Of a DNA stretch of 64,000 bases, positions 8,989 through 18,281 are shown one piece after another. The stretch's first letter is position 1; each line of letters begins with the position of its first letter. Origin of the DNA: Streptomyces cinerochromogenes (GTDB lineage Bacteria; Actinomycetota; Actinomycetes; Streptomycetales; Streptomycetaceae). Location of the stretch: assembly GCF_014648635.1 (NCBI RefSeq), contig NZ_BMRM01000021.1, forward strand, positions 62,001 through 126,000, given 5' to 3'. The notes beneath the pieces were generated by a model. The model was not told the DNA's origin. It made no database searches and worked only from the letters and a program-made list of their open reading frames with translations. A program made the position numbers and the translations under genes.

Positions 8989-9629
8989 TCAGATGCCCTG
9001 GCCGTTGTTGTCCTTGTGCGGGCGCTGGGCTTTGACGGACACAAGGAGATGGTCGTGCAGGAGCAGCATCCCGGAGCGCGCCTCGTAGTGACGGAACCGC
9101 GCGGCGACCAGACCATGCACCGGGCGAGCCCGGTAGACGTCCTTCGCCCCGAAGCGAAGGACCGCCACCTCGTCCTCGATCCAGGCGAGGACAGCGGCGA
9201 TCGTCCTCTCGTGCGCGGCCTCGATCAACCGCTGGGTCTCGTCATCACCCAGGGCCCACAACAGGTAGATCGTCGGCTGCGGACGGAAGACCAGATCGAA
9301 CCCGGTGACCTTCACCTTGCGGCCGAGCGCCCCGGCCGGGCGCGCGGCCGCGGGCTTCTTCCCGGCGGCGAGCTGGTCGGCCTCGATCCGGTCGGCGCGC
9401 GGGTGCCAGCCCTCACCGAAGCGGTTGCGTAGCTGCGCCTCGGTGACGACGCCACCGCCGCGAGGCCGAGCACGGCAAGGCCCCGGCCCATCCATCGCCC
9501 GGTCGGGACCCCGGCCTCTTCCTCCGCCTGGACCAAGGGCGTGGGAGCCGGCCGGCGGCCGTCACCAACGACGACCTGGCGCAGGTAGTAGCGGTACATC
9601 TGCCCGCCAGTGATCAGCGCGATATCCAT
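8989..9629 (-). pseudogene. MobF-type conjugative relaxase, frameshifted and truncated
   Basis: The start MDIALITGGQMYRYYLRQVV (ATG at 9629) and GDGRRPA plus GRWMGRGLAVLG belong to the N-terminus of TrwC/TraI-like (MobF) relaxases. After a frameshift near 9490 the reading continues as VTGFDLVFRPQPTIYLLWAL, IEDEVAVLRFG and HDHLLVS, the last carrying part of the HUH metal-binding histidine region. The gene ends at 8989, so the helicase half is absent. Non-functional. A second N-terminal fragment lies at 28433-28588. Confidence 0.8.
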
Positions 9630-9858
9630 CGTGGAAGCCACGCCACACGGACCTGACCCGCAATAAAGGCCCGATCAGCCGCACGTGCCACCACGCGGGA
9701 GGAAGGGCCGAACGTTCTTCTCAGGTGCCCGTCAGACGGGAAGCGGCTCCGGGCGGCTCGCCAGTGTCATCGCTCTCCTGCAGCTACCTGAACGACACCA
9801 CCGAGCACCACCTACACGCACCAGCCGACAGGCACCGCCAAGGACGACCGCCTACCCA

Positions 9859-9880
9859 GCCCCCGGCAACCGCCGGGGGC
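9859..9880. terminator. perfect GC hairpin, probable terminator
   Basis: GCCCCCGGC, loop AACC, then GCCGGGGGC: a perfect 9-bp stem followed by TTCGTCGT. It lies 26 bp upstream of the small gene remnant at 9906. Confidence 0.55.
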
Positions 9881-9905
9881 TTCGTCGTGCTGCCCGGAGG
9901 ACACC

Positions 9906-10133
9906 GTGCCCACGTACGAGACACTCCCCCGCTTCACCACCGACCTCCAGCACCTCACCCCCGCCCAGCGCCGGCGCTTCCGCCGCGTCGTACGAGAAGC
10001 CTTCGTCCCCGACCTGCGCACCGGGCTGTTCCGTCCCGCCTGCGTATCAAGCGTCTGGGGTGGACGTTCAGCAAACGTTTCTGCGAGCTGGTGGGCGGGG
10101 TGTGGCATGTCCCAGGTCGTGCTACGTCGGCCG
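9906..10133 (+). pseudogene. small hypothetical protein, interrupted
   Basis: GTG start at 9906 gives MPTYETLPRFTTDLQHLTPA, then RRRFRRVVREAFVPDLRTGLF, a well-formed N-terminus of a small helical protein. The frame then shifts near 10040 and the continuation (RIKRLGWTFSKRFCELVGGV) reads in another frame to a stop at 10133. I know this N-terminus type only as an uncharacterised actinobacterial protein. It may resemble toxin-like ParE/HigB folds, but that is a guess. Confidence 0.4.
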
Positions 10134-10264
10134 ATTGACCGTATTCGATCATCTTCCGACCCTTCCCCTGCGTCTGGTGCGCGAAATGCCGTCCACTTCG
10201 ACCACTTAGGGCGTGGCTGGTGACAGGAAAAGGAAGGAAACGTCCGGGAGTGAAAACAGGCCAC

Positions 10265-10564
10265 GTCCGAAACGCGGAGCTACGGAATCCGGGGATGGGT
10301 GATCTGGGCGGAGGCGGTGGCCGCGACGGTGATCGTCGGCCCGACGCCGACCCGGACGTCGACCCCCAGCTGCGAGATGCACCGTACGCACAGAACCTCC
10401 CCTGGTGAGCCGCGTCGGTGCCGTGGTAGCGCGCAGGGCGCTCTTCAGTTCGACCAGGGCCGCAGACAGCGGCAGCGCCTGCACGACCGGAGACAGACCG
10501 GCCAGCACCTCCAGCACCCACCGTAGATCTCCTCAGGCACCCGATCCGGACAGCGCACATGCAT
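10265..10564 (-). pseudogene. Y-family DNA polymerase (ImuB/DinB-like) fragment
   Basis: Three minus frames read as one protein: MHVRCPDRVPEEIYGG (start 10564), LEVLAGLSPVVQALPLSAALVE, then LGVDVRVGVGPTITVAATAS. This is the start of the small Y-family polymerase-like proteins of streptomycetes, where the acidic palm residue region precedes the GVGPT-type nucleotide-binding loop. At least two frameshifts are needed and the C-terminus is missing. Not functional. Confidence 0.55.
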
Positions 10565-10618
10565 CACCGTCGCCCGCACACGCCTTTGAGCACGCTAGTT
10601 GGTCCATGTGTGCGGTAG

Positions 10619-10830
10619 GTGGCCCGTAGACCCGAGCGGGCGCCCTGGCTGGTAGGCCCGCGTAAGCCGCCAAAGGAACCCGACTACCCTGATCGAATGA
10701 TCGATGAGGGGGATTTCCGGGTCGGTGACGTGCTGTCGGTTGCTTGCCCCTTCACGGTTACCAGGGTCGTGCAGGGTGTCACGTGGGATCACGGAGATCT
10801 TGGCCGCATGAGCGGGTCCGCCCGTTGCGC
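10619..10830 (+). pseudogene. hypothetical protein N-terminal remnant
   Basis: GTG 10619 reads MARRPERAPWLVGPRKPPKE, then RMIDEGDFRVGDVLSVACPF, which looks like a genuine small-protein N-terminus. Beyond about 10780 the frame loses coding character and runs antisense into the LysR gene. Unrecognised. Confidence 0.25.
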
Positions 10831-10888
10831 AGGATGCGCACCTCCTGGCCCTTGGGCGTCGCCTTGCTGCAGGAGAAGACGAGCCCGG

Positions 10889-11764
10889 TCAGGCCGCCGG
10901 GGCGGTCAGGACGGCCTTGGCCACCAGCCGGAGATTCCTGATCATCGGATTCGGGTCACCCTTGCGGCTGGCCAGGACGACCTGGCTGGAAGGAGCGCCC
11001 TCGATCGGGACGGTGACGAGGTTGGGGCGCAGTGAGCTACGCCGATCGCCGACCGGTAGCACGGCGATCGCCTGGCCACTCGCGACGAGTTCGAGCTTGT
11101 CCTCGTAGCTCTCGATCGGCGGCACGCCCGCCCCGAGGATCCGGTAGGCAGTCCAGTCCGCGGTCTCGAACGGGCACGGTGCCGTCTCTTCGCCGGCCAG
11201 TTCTTCCGCGGTCACCGACGGGCGGTCGGCCAAGGGATGGCCGCGCGGGACCACGAGCATCCGGGGCTCCTCGTACAGAGGGGTGGTGAAGACGTCGTCG
11301 GCGGCGAGCGGCAGCGGGGCCCGCGCGATCAGGGCGTCGACGCGCTTGTCGGACAGCGCCCCGACGTCGCGGCAGCTCAGGTACCGGGTGGCGATCTCGG
11401 CGTCCGGGTAACGGCGGCGCAGTTCCCGTACCGCGGTAGTGATCACCAGGTCTTCAACGTAGCCGATGGCGATTCGTTCAATCTCGGCTTGTTCACGCAC
11501 GGCCAGCTCGGCCTGACGGGCGGCCTGCAGCAGGGCTTGGGCACGGGGGAGGAACCTCTGGCCGGCCGGAGTGAGCCGGGTGCCCTTGGGGTCGCGGTCC
11601 AGCAGTCGTGCGCCGAGATACCTCTCGAGCCGTTGGATCTGGCGGCTCAGCGCCGGCTGGGCCACGTGCAAGTCGGCGGCGGCCCGGCCGAAGTGCTGGT
11701 GCGCCGCCACCACGGTGAAGTAGCGCACCAGCCGCAGTTCCAGGTCCTGTCCGAGATCGTTCAC
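10889..11764 (-). CDS. LysR-family transcriptional regulator
   Basis: A 291-aa protein from a GTG at 11764. The helix-turn-helix FGRAAADLHVAQPALSRQIQ is at about residues 22-41, followed by a typical effector-binding domain (SRKGDPNPMIRNL near the end). It is divergent from the quinone-reductase gene at 11887 with 122 bp between starts, so regulation of that operon is likely. Effector unknown. Confidence 0.9.
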   Translation of the reverse strand: MNDLGQDLELRLVRYFTVVAAHQHFGRAAADLHVAQPALSRQIQRLERYLGARLLDRDPKGTRLTPAGQRFLPRAQALLQAARQAELAVREQAEIERIAIGYVEDLVITTAVRELRRRYPDAEIATRYLSCRDVGALSDKRVDALIARAPLPLAADDVFTTPLYEEPRMLVVPRGHPLADRPSVTAEELAGEETAPCPFETADWTAYRILGAGVPPIESYEDKLELVASGQAIAVLPVGDRRSSLRPNLVTVPIEGAPSSQVVLASRKGDPNPMIRNLRLVAKAVLTAPAA

Positions 11765-11886
11765 CCTGGCAGCGTACGCGTCATGCCGTTTCGGAATGGC
11801 TGGGTTGCCGAACCGGTCTTGGACGGCCATGCCGTCCTGGGCCTTGACTGAAGGAGCAACGTTTCCCCAAGAAAGCGACAGGCGAG

Positions 11887-12885
11887 ATGAAGGCGATCCA
11901 GTTCCACGAAGCGGGCGGGCCGGAAGTTTTGCAGTATGACGAGGTGCCGGTTCCCGAGATCGGCCCGGGCGAGGTGCTCGTCCGGGTGCACGCGGCGGGC
12001 ATCAACCCGCCGGACTGGTACCTGCGTGAGGGGATGAAGGTCATGCCGGCCGAGATGAGGCCGGCCCTGGAGTTCCCCCTGATCCCCGGAACGGACATGT
12101 CAGGTGTGGTCCAGGCGGTCGCTCCGGACGTGCTGGGGTTCGCCGTCGGTGACGAGGTCTTCGGCATGCTGCGGTTCCCCGGATTCGACGGCCGGACATA
12201 CGCCGAGTACGTGGCCGCGCCGGCTTCGGACCTGGCTCACAAGCCGGCCGGTATCGACCACGTGCAGGCGGCTGGGGCGCCGATGGCCGTGCTTACGGCC
12301 TGGCAGTACCTGGTTGATCTCGGCCACGACGTGCCGTCTCCTTTCACCGGCCAGGTGCACCAGCCGGTGCCGATCAGGCCAGGGATGACCGTGCTGGTCA
12401 ACGGGGCCGCCGGTGGAGTGGGCCACTTCGCGGTGCAGCTGGCGAAATGGAAGGGGGCACACGTAATCGCGGTGGCCTCGGGCCGGCACGAGCAGTTCCT
12501 GCGCAAGCTCGGCGCAGATGAGTTCATCGACTACACCAGGACGCGGGCCGGGGACGTGGTCAGCGGTGTCGACCTGGTGATCGACACCGTCGGTGGCCCG
12601 GACAGCTCACGCTTCCTGGCCGTGCTCAAGCGCGGCGGCACGATGCTTCCGGTGTTCTTCGCCCAGTATGACCCGGAAGAGACGGCGCGTCTGGGCATCA
12701 CGGTCTCGAACATTCAGGTGCGTTCCAACGGTCCCCAGCTCGCCGAGATCGGGCGCCTGTTCGACGAGGGCAAGCTCCAGGTCGGGGTGGACAGCACTTA
12801 CCCGCTGCCCGAGGCGGGCAGTGCACACACGCGAGCCGCGCAGGGCCACCTCCAAGGCAAGATCGTGCTGACGGTGGTCTCGTGA
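11887..12885 (+). CDS. NADP-dependent quinone oxidoreductase (zinc-free MDR family)
   Basis: A 332-aa protein from ATG 11887. It shows the MDR fold with GroES-like N-terminus (EVLVRVHAAGINPPDW), the NADPH loop VNGAAGGVGHFAVQLAKWKG (about 172-191) and no catalytic Zn-binding Cys/His set. The family reduces quinones or enones with NADPH. An insertion around 145-165 (VDLGHDVPSPF...) is slightly longer than in E. coli QOR. A GTGA overlap couples it to the SnoaL-like gene behind it. Confidence 0.87.
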   Translation: MKAIQFHEAGGPEVLQYDEVPVPEIGPGEVLVRVHAAGINPPDWYLREGMKVMPAEMRPALEFPLIPGTDMSGVVQAVAPDVLGFAVGDEVFGMLRFPGFDGRTYAEYVAAPASDLAHKPAGIDHVQAAGAPMAVLTAWQYLVDLGHDVPSPFTGQVHQPVPIRPGMTVLVNGAAGGVGHFAVQLAKWKGAHVIAVASGRHEQFLRKLGADEFIDYTRTRAGDVVSGVDLVIDTVGGPDSSRFLAVLKRGGTMLPVFFAQYDPEETARLGITVSNIQVRSNGPQLAEIGRLFDEGKLQVGVDSTYPLPEAGSAHTRAAQGHLQGKIVLTVVS

Positions 12886-13284
12886 TCGCCGAACTCCAGC
12901 AGGCGGTGGCGCACTACGCCCACGCCCTGGACGAGCTGAATGTGCCCGAGCCGGAAGCGGTTCTGGCCGAAGACCCCACCTGGACCTTGACGATGCCCGG
13001 ACAGAGAGTGCTCGACCCGGTCACCGGACGCGCTCCGGTGCTCGGCTTCATCCGTGACGGGCACACGGCCCGGACCGGAAGGGTGCGGCACCACCTGGGT
13101 GATGTCGTGGTCACGACGACGGACGCCGTGTACCGCTGAGGTGCGGGCCTATCCGGTGTAGACGAGGAACACCGGCGAGAGCATCGAGATGATCTCGACT
13201 GGGGTCTACGAGTTCTGCCTGCGCCGGTCCTGCGGTGGGTGGCGGATCGCCGAACTCACTCTGACGCTGGACAACGCCTTTTAG
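12882..13284 (+). pseudogene. SnoaL/NTF2-like protein, frameshift plus nonsense
   Basis: GTG 12882 overlaps the preceding stop by 4 bp. MIAELQQAVAHYAHALDELN and VTGRAPVLGFIRDGHTAR are the N-terminal half of a cone-shaped NTF2/SnoaL-like fold. The frame stops at 13137-13139; the C-terminal half (STGVYEFCLRRSCGGWRIAE to TLDNAF) follows in another frame and contains a TAG at about 13160 where Tyr is expected. A recent two-lesion pseudogene, once translationally coupled to the reductase. Confidence 0.65.
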
Positions 13285-13934
13285 GGCGGGGCCAGGCAGT
13301 GTGTCCGGGGTGTCATCGGGTGCCTGCCGGCGGCGCCCGGGTACCGATTGGGCCGACGGCGAACGGTACGGGCCTCTGTAGAGGGATGGCCGGCTGGTCG
13401 ACGCGTTGTTGAACGCCGGCAGTTTCGGTCCCACTGACAGACGAGCAGGCGGTTGGGGACAGTCCGAGTGGTGATGGGCTCTCCGGCGGTCGCAGGGGTC
13501 AGATCCTTCGACGTGGAGCAGGCAGGCGGCGAGTCCCGCCACGTGTGCCGCGGTTTGCGAGGTCCGACGCCCGTTGTGTGCGCCGGCATAGGAGTTCGCC
13601 GTCATCCGGAAGAGGCTCACCGAAATCCGCAGGTTCATCACCGGAGTCGTCGCCCCGCAGACGGCTCTGCAACCGAAGGGCCTGTGGATCAAGCACACCC
13701 GAACACCCGGGTCGAGATCGGCGATCGGCTCGTCTGGAAGCTGGAGCCGCCCCGGGGTGTCGGCCAGCACGACAGTTGCCTCGCCCACTGCCCCCCTGCT
13801 GGCCGCCGAGCATGATCACCTGTTCCGGAGGTGAAAGAGGAGCGCCCGACCCGGCGAACGCCGGTGTGCACCTCAAGCGGGTACCAGCCGGAGCGAGCCG
13901 GCTCCGGCCACCTCCGGCCGGCGCAGCTCGACAG
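13285..13934. other. 650 bp without a supported gene
   Basis: Weak plus-strand stretches (LTEIRRFITGV near 13615 and VEIGDRLVWKLEPP near 13715, in different frames) hint at a decayed cupin-like gene, but not strongly enough to call. Confidence 0.3.
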
Positions 13935-14531
13935 TCAGCGGGCGATCGAGATCGCGAAGGGTGTGAATCCGCTGGACCGAATCACGTGCGGGACGAAGAG
14001 GATCGCGGCCTCTGTGGCGCGGGCGGTCTGGATCCCGCCGAGGTCGGTGATCCATTCCTTGTGCCAGCCGAGGTTGATGAGCAGTTCACGGACGGTCTGC
14101 TTGGCCTGCGGGTCCTCGCCGGAGAGGAAGGCGTCGGGCGCCTGGGTGAGCGTGGCTGGCGCGGTCATCACCGGGAAGAGCATGGTGTTGAGTGTCTTGA
14201 CGACACGCGTTTCGGGGAGCGCTTCCTGGAGTTGCTCGGCGAGGCTTGAGCCGGGGTAGATCAGGTCGGCGGGCAGTCCGTCCGGTCCGTCGGTGGTGGC
14301 GTTGGAGACGTCGACGAGGATCTTGTCGCGGAGTTCCTCGCGCAGGGCGACGAGCCGGTCCAGCGAGCCGGCGCCCGGGGTGGCGTTGATGACGATCTGG
14401 GCTGTGCGGGCGGCGTCGGCGGCGGCGCCCGGCGTGCGGTCCGCGACGGTCACCTCATGCCCTGCCCGGGTGAGGGCTGTGGCCAGGTTGCCGCCGACGC
14501 GGCCGTTTCCGAGAACTGCGATCGTGGTCAT
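13935..14531 (-). CDS. NADPH-dependent F420 reductase-like / NAD(P)-binding protein
   Basis: A 198-aa protein from ATG 14531 with GGAAGG upstream. MTTIAVLGNGRVGGNLATAL is a canonical beta-alpha-beta NAD(P) site (G-x-G-x-x-G), and INATPGAG plus DVSNATTDGPDGLP correspond to the substrate-side loops of F420-dependent NADP oxidoreductase and related YrpG-like proteins. Length is slightly short for Fno. Whether it uses F420 or only NADP(H) is undecided. It lies 41 bp downstream of the phosphatase gene on the same strand, a likely operon. Confidence 0.78.
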   Translation of the reverse strand: MTTIAVLGNGRVGGNLATALTRAGHEVTVADRTPGAAADAARTAQIVINATPGAGSLDRLVALREELRDKILVDVSNATTDGPDGLPADLIYPGSSLAEQLQEALPETRVVKTLNTMLFPVMTAPATLTQAPDAFLSGEDPQAKQTVRELLINLGWHKEWITDLGGIQTARATEAAILFVPHVIRSSGFTPFAISIAR

Positions 14532-14572
14532 GATGATGTGGTCCTTCCGTGCGTGCGGGTTGTGGTGCGCGG

Positions 14573-15391
14573 TCAGTGGGAGAGGGTGGCGACGGCTTCG
14601 GCGTGGACGCCGGGTGCGGCGGCCAGGAAGCTTTCGCTCTGCGGGGTCCAGGGACGGCCCCCGGCGTCGGAGATCTGTCCGCCGGCCTCGGTGACGAGCA
14701 GCGCTCCGGGAAGCAGGTCCGCGCGGGCGCCGGCGAACTGCCAGAAGGCGTCGATCCGGCCGGCGGCCACATTCAGCAGGTGCAGGGTCGCGGATACGGC
14801 GGTGCGGACAACGAGAGCGTCGAAGAGCATCGCGGTGATCGAGGAGCCGACGCGTCGCACGACCTTCTCGTCCTCGTCCGGCCGGGCCTGGCTGGTGGCC
14901 ACGATGCTCAGGCCGAGGTCCGCGGTCTGGGAGACGTGCAGCGGCCGGCCGTCGAGGTAGGCGCCCGCGCCGGTGAGCGCAGTGCAGGTCTCGCCGGTCA
15001 ACGGCAGGTGGACCGCGGTGAGCACGGGCTGGTTGTCGCGCACGAGGGTGGCGGTCACCGCCCACTCCGGCAGGGCGTGCAGGTGGTTGACGTTGCCTTC
15101 GGCCGGATCCACGACCCACCATTCGCCGGGCGGCAGCGCCCCGCCGTCCAGTTCGTCCTCCACCCAGCCGGCGTCCGGGCGCAGGCGCGTGAGGCGGGGG
15201 CGCAGGATGTCGAGGGCCATCTCGTCGTTGGCGGCGAGCGCGCGCATCAGCTCTTCGCGGGTCTGGTAGCCGACCACCTCGCCGAAGCGCTCGCGCAGCG
15301 CCGAACCCGCCTCACGCACGGCGATCGCGGCCTGAGCGAGCACGTCGGCGTCGAGGGCGGCGACGTCAGTGGTCTGGAGCGTTTTGGACAT
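14573..15391 (-). CDS. inositol monophosphatase-family protein with altered metal motif
   Basis: A 272-aa protein from ATG 15391 (GGGAG upstream). The fold matches IMPase/CysQ proteins: WVEDELDGG supplies the first acidic site, and the hallmark DPxDGTxN is replaced by DPAEGNVNH; the later WD-type motif appears as GARADLLPGALLVTEAGG. Loss of the second Asp of the motif (DPAEG) is unusual and may change metal use or activity. It is divergent from a LysR gene and probably co-transcribed with the reductase at 13935. Confidence 0.75.
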   Translation of the reverse strand: MSKTLQTTDVAALDADVLAQAAIAVREAGSALRERFGEVVGYQTREELMRALAANDEMALDILRPRLTRLRPDAGWVEDELDGGALPPGEWWVVDPAEGNVNHLHALPEWAVTATLVRDNQPVLTAVHLPLTGETCTALTGAGAYLDGRPLHVSQTADLGLSIVATSQARPDEDEKVVRRVGSSITAMLFDALVVRTAVSATLHLLNVAAGRIDAFWQFAGARADLLPGALLVTEAGGQISDAGGRPWTPQSESFLAAAPGVHAEAVATLSH

Positions 15392-15493
15392 GGTGGTACT
15401 CCCGTCTGAGGAGGGGTGCTGAGGCCGGTCGAGGGCCGAACTGCGCGTTATTTCTTGCGCTTTCGTCTCAACGGTATGCAGCCCTTCCATTAA

Positions 15494-15511
15494 CTTCAAA
15501 TGCATGTCAAG
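15494..15511. promoter_or_regulatory. LysR operator candidate
   Basis: CTTCAAATGCATGTCAAG is an imperfect dyad around ATGCAT, in the 139-bp space between the divergent phosphatase (15391) and LysR (15531) genes and 20 bp before the LysR start. This stretch is AT-rich compared with its surroundings. Confidence 0.45.
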
Positions 15512-15530
15512 CACGGCTAGGATTACTCAC

Positions 15531-16436
15531 ATGCAATTGGATTTGAATTTGCTCGCCGCGCTCGACGCGCTGCTGGAGGAGGGCAGTGTGGCCGGGGCGG
15601 CGGCGCGCCTGCACGTCACCGCCCCCGCGATGAGCCGGAGTCTGGGCCGGATTCGGCGCACGACCGGGGATCAGATCCTGGTGCGCACCGGCCGCACGAT
15701 GACCCCGACGCCGTATGCGATCGCAGTCCGGGAACAGGTGCACGAGCTGCTGCACCAGGTTCAGGGGGTGCTGGCACCGAGCCGTGAACTCGATCTGGCA
15801 ACGTTGGAGCGCACTTTCACACTCCGCTGGCACGATTCCCTGGTCGCCCTGAGCGGCCCCGCACTACTCGCGGCCGTGCGCGGACAGGCGCCGGGGGTGC
15901 GACTGCGCTTCGTCGCGGAATCGAGCATCGACACCCCCGAGTTGCGGCGCGGCGAGGTCGACCTGGAGGCGAACGCCAACCGCCCGAGCGCACCGGACAT
16001 CCGAGCCGAGAACGTGGGTGAGACCCGCCTCGTCATCGTCGTGAGGCAGGGGCACCCCCTCACCCGCGTCAGGACCGTCACCGCAAAGCGGTACGCCGCC
16101 GCTGAGCACGTCACCGTCTCGCGACGTGGAAACCTCAACAACGCCCTCGACGACGCCCTCGCGCGGCTCGGCCTCACCCGCCGCGTGGTGGCGACCGCGC
16201 CCACGGAAGCGGCCGCGCTGGAGTTCGCGCGCGGCTCCGATCTCCTGATCACCGTCCCCGAAGTCACCACGCGGTCAGCGGTCGCCGACCTCGGCCTGGT
16301 CGTGCTCCCCCTCCCGCTCGACCTGCCGTCGGCACCCATATACCTGTCGTGGCATCAGCGCTACGACACCGACCACGCCCACGCCTGGCTGCGCGGGCTG
16401 GCGCGAACCGCGCTGGCCATGAACGGAGCGTCGTAG
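15531..16436 (+). CDS. LysR-family transcriptional regulator
   Basis: A 301-aa protein from ATG 15531 (MQLDLNLLAALDALLEEGSV). The HTH GAAARLHVTAPAMSRSLGRI is at about 20-39, then the LysR ligand domain. DLNLL as N-terminal start is typical of the NodD/SyrM-like branch. It is divergent from the phosphatase/reductase pair and followed on the same strand by the aldehyde dehydrogenase, either of which may be its target. Confidence 0.9.
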   Translation: MQLDLNLLAALDALLEEGSVAGAAARLHVTAPAMSRSLGRIRRTTGDQILVRTGRTMTPTPYAIAVREQVHELLHQVQGVLAPSRELDLATLERTFTLRWHDSLVALSGPALLAAVRGQAPGVRLRFVAESSIDTPELRRGEVDLEANANRPSAPDIRAENVGETRLVIVVRQGHPLTRVRTVTAKRYAAAEHVTVSRRGNLNNALDDALARLGLTRRVVATAPTEAAALEFARGSDLLITVPEVTTRSAVADLGLVVLPLPLDLPSAPIYLSWHQRYDTDHAHAWLRGLARTALAMNGAS

Positions 16437-16706
16437 TCGGTGCCGTCCGGCCGCTCCACCCATAACGTCCACGCGACCACCTCGATGCCGCACGGCCGAC
16501 CGCTGTGCGGACCCGCATCAGATCACCATTCCCCGGCGAGAACGTACACCGCGCGCACTGGCCTCCGCCACTCCGCCGGATATGCGGCCCTCCGTCGCGC
16601 CTGCCAGCAGCGCCGGGTCAAGCCCCAGCAGATCCGACAGCGGCCTGCGGTGCGAGGACAGCCCGTCGAGCGTCAGCGGCGCGTGCCCCGCCACCCGGCT
16701 GCCACC

Positions 16707-18218
16707 GTGAAATGCCGGCCACAGGCCCGCGCCAGTTCCCCAGCCGCGGCGACCTCGCCGTACACCGGCGCACCGCTCGCGGACCTGCCGGTCTCCACCC
16801 CCGGCGACGTCGAGGATGCCTTCGCCCGGGCACGCGCCGCCCAGGTCGGCTGGGCAGCCACCACGGTGGCCGACCGCAAGCGCATCATGCTGCGCTTCCA
16901 CGACCTCGTCCTCCAGCGGCAGGAGGAAGCCCTCGACCTGATGCAGGCCGAGAGCGGCAAGACCCGTCGCGACGCGTTCCTCGAGGTGAGCGACATCGCG
17001 ATCACGGCCCGCTACTACGCGCGCAGCGCACGGCGGCTGCTCTCACCGAAGCGCCGCAAGGGCGCGATCCCGGTGCTGACCCACACCACCGAGCTGCACC
17101 ACCCCAAGGGCGTCGTCACCGTCATCTCGCCCTGGAACTACCCGCTCAGCATGGCCGCCGGCGACGCCCTCCCGGCCCTGATGGCCGGCAACGCCGTCGT
17201 ACAGAAGCCCGACACCCAGACCGCCCTGACCGCGCTGTGGGCGCTGGACCTGATGCGCGAGGCCGGACTGCCGGCCGACGTCTGGCAGATGGTGGTCGGC
17301 CGTGGCAGCTCCATCGGAGACGCGCTCATGGCCGGCGGAGACTACATGATGTTCACCGGCTCCACCGCAAGCGGGCGCCGGATCGCGCGCGACGCGGGCG
17401 AGCGGCTGATCGGCGCGTCCCTGGAGCTGGGCGGCAAGAACGCCATGGTCGTCCTCGCCGACGCCGACATCGAGAAGGCCGCCGCCGGCGCCGTCGGCGC
17501 CTGCTTCCCCTCGGCCGGCCAGCTGTGCGTGTCCATCGAGCGGCTCTACGTCGCCGATGAGATCCACGACGCGTTCGTCACCGCGTTCGTCGAACGCACC
17601 CGGGCCATGCGCCTGGGCGCGGCCTACGACTTTTCGATGGACATGGGCTCGCTGACCACCCCCTCGCAGCTCGAGACCGCCAGCTCGCACGTCGATGACG
17701 CGGTGGCGAAAGGCGCGACCGTACTGGCCGGAGGCAAGGCCCGGCCCGACCTCGGCCCCCTGTTCTACGAGCCGACGATCCTGGCCGATGTGACCCCGGA
17801 CATGACGCTGTTCGACCGCGAGACGTTCGGCCCCGTAGTGTCGATCTACCGCTACCGGTCCGTCGACGAGGCGGTGGCGATGGCCAACGCCACGCCGTAC
17901 GGCCTCAACGGGAGCGTCTGGGGCCGCAACGGCGCCGAGGCGCGCAAGGTCGCGGGACGGCTGCACGTCGGCACCGTCACCGTCAACGAGGCGTTCGCCG
18001 CTGCCTGGGGCAGTATCGACGCCCCCATGGACGGCATGGGCGACTCGGGCCTCGGCCGTCGTCACGGCGCCGACGGGCTGCTCAAATACACCGAAGCCCA
18101 GACCGTCGCCCACCAGCGCCTCCAGGGCTTCACCCCGCCCCGCGGGGTGAAGTACGAGCAGTGGGCGCGGATCCTGACCCGGGCGTTCAAGACGCTGCGT
18201 GCCCTGGGCGTCCGCTGA
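16707..18218 (+). CDS. succinate-semialdehyde dehydrogenase (NAD(P)+), GabD2-like
   Basis: About 503 aa from GTG 16707; the N-terminus is uncertain because no good ribosome site is visible and the frame stays open further upstream. Aldehyde dehydrogenase signatures: SPWNYPLSMAAGDALPALMA, VVQKPDTQTA, FTGSTASGR (cofactor), the general base in LELGGKNAMVV and the catalytic Cys in SAGQLCVSIE. TFGPVVS and DSGLGRRHG complete the family. It oxidises succinic semialdehyde or a similar aldehyde to the acid. The actinobacterial GabD2 type shows the same motifs. Confidence 0.85.
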   Translation: MKCRPQARASSPAAATSPYTGAPLADLPVSTPGDVEDAFARARAAQVGWAATTVADRKRIMLRFHDLVLQRQEEALDLMQAESGKTRRDAFLEVSDIAITARYYARSARRLLSPKRRKGAIPVLTHTTELHHPKGVVTVISPWNYPLSMAAGDALPALMAGNAVVQKPDTQTALTALWALDLMREAGLPADVWQMVVGRGSSIGDALMAGGDYMMFTGSTASGRRIARDAGERLIGASLELGGKNAMVVLADADIEKAAAGAVGACFPSAGQLCVSIERLYVADEIHDAFVTAFVERTRAMRLGAAYDFSMDMGSLTTPSQLETASSHVDDAVAKGATVLAGGKARPDLGPLFYEPTILADVTPDMTLFDRETFGPVVSIYRYRSVDEAVAMANATPYGLNGSVWGRNGAEARKVAGRLHVGTVTVNEAFAAAWGSIDAPMDGMGDSGLGRRHGADGLLKYTEAQTVAHQRLQGFTPPRGVKYEQWARILTRAFKTLRALGVR

Positions 18219-18281
18219 CCGAACGCTGGCCATGACGGCCCGCCACCTCGCCACCCCGGTCCGCATGAAAGGAGATCAGCC

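Noticed and set aside
16440..16706. 89-codon upstream extension of the aldehyde dehydrogenase
   Set aside because: Arg/Gln/His-rich and unlike any ALDH N-terminus, so GTG 16707 was preferred, with the start left uncertain.
17043..18266. 407-codon minus-strand frame opposite the aldehyde dehydrogenase
   Set aside because: Shadow of a conserved gene; Gly/Val/Arg-rich and motif-free.
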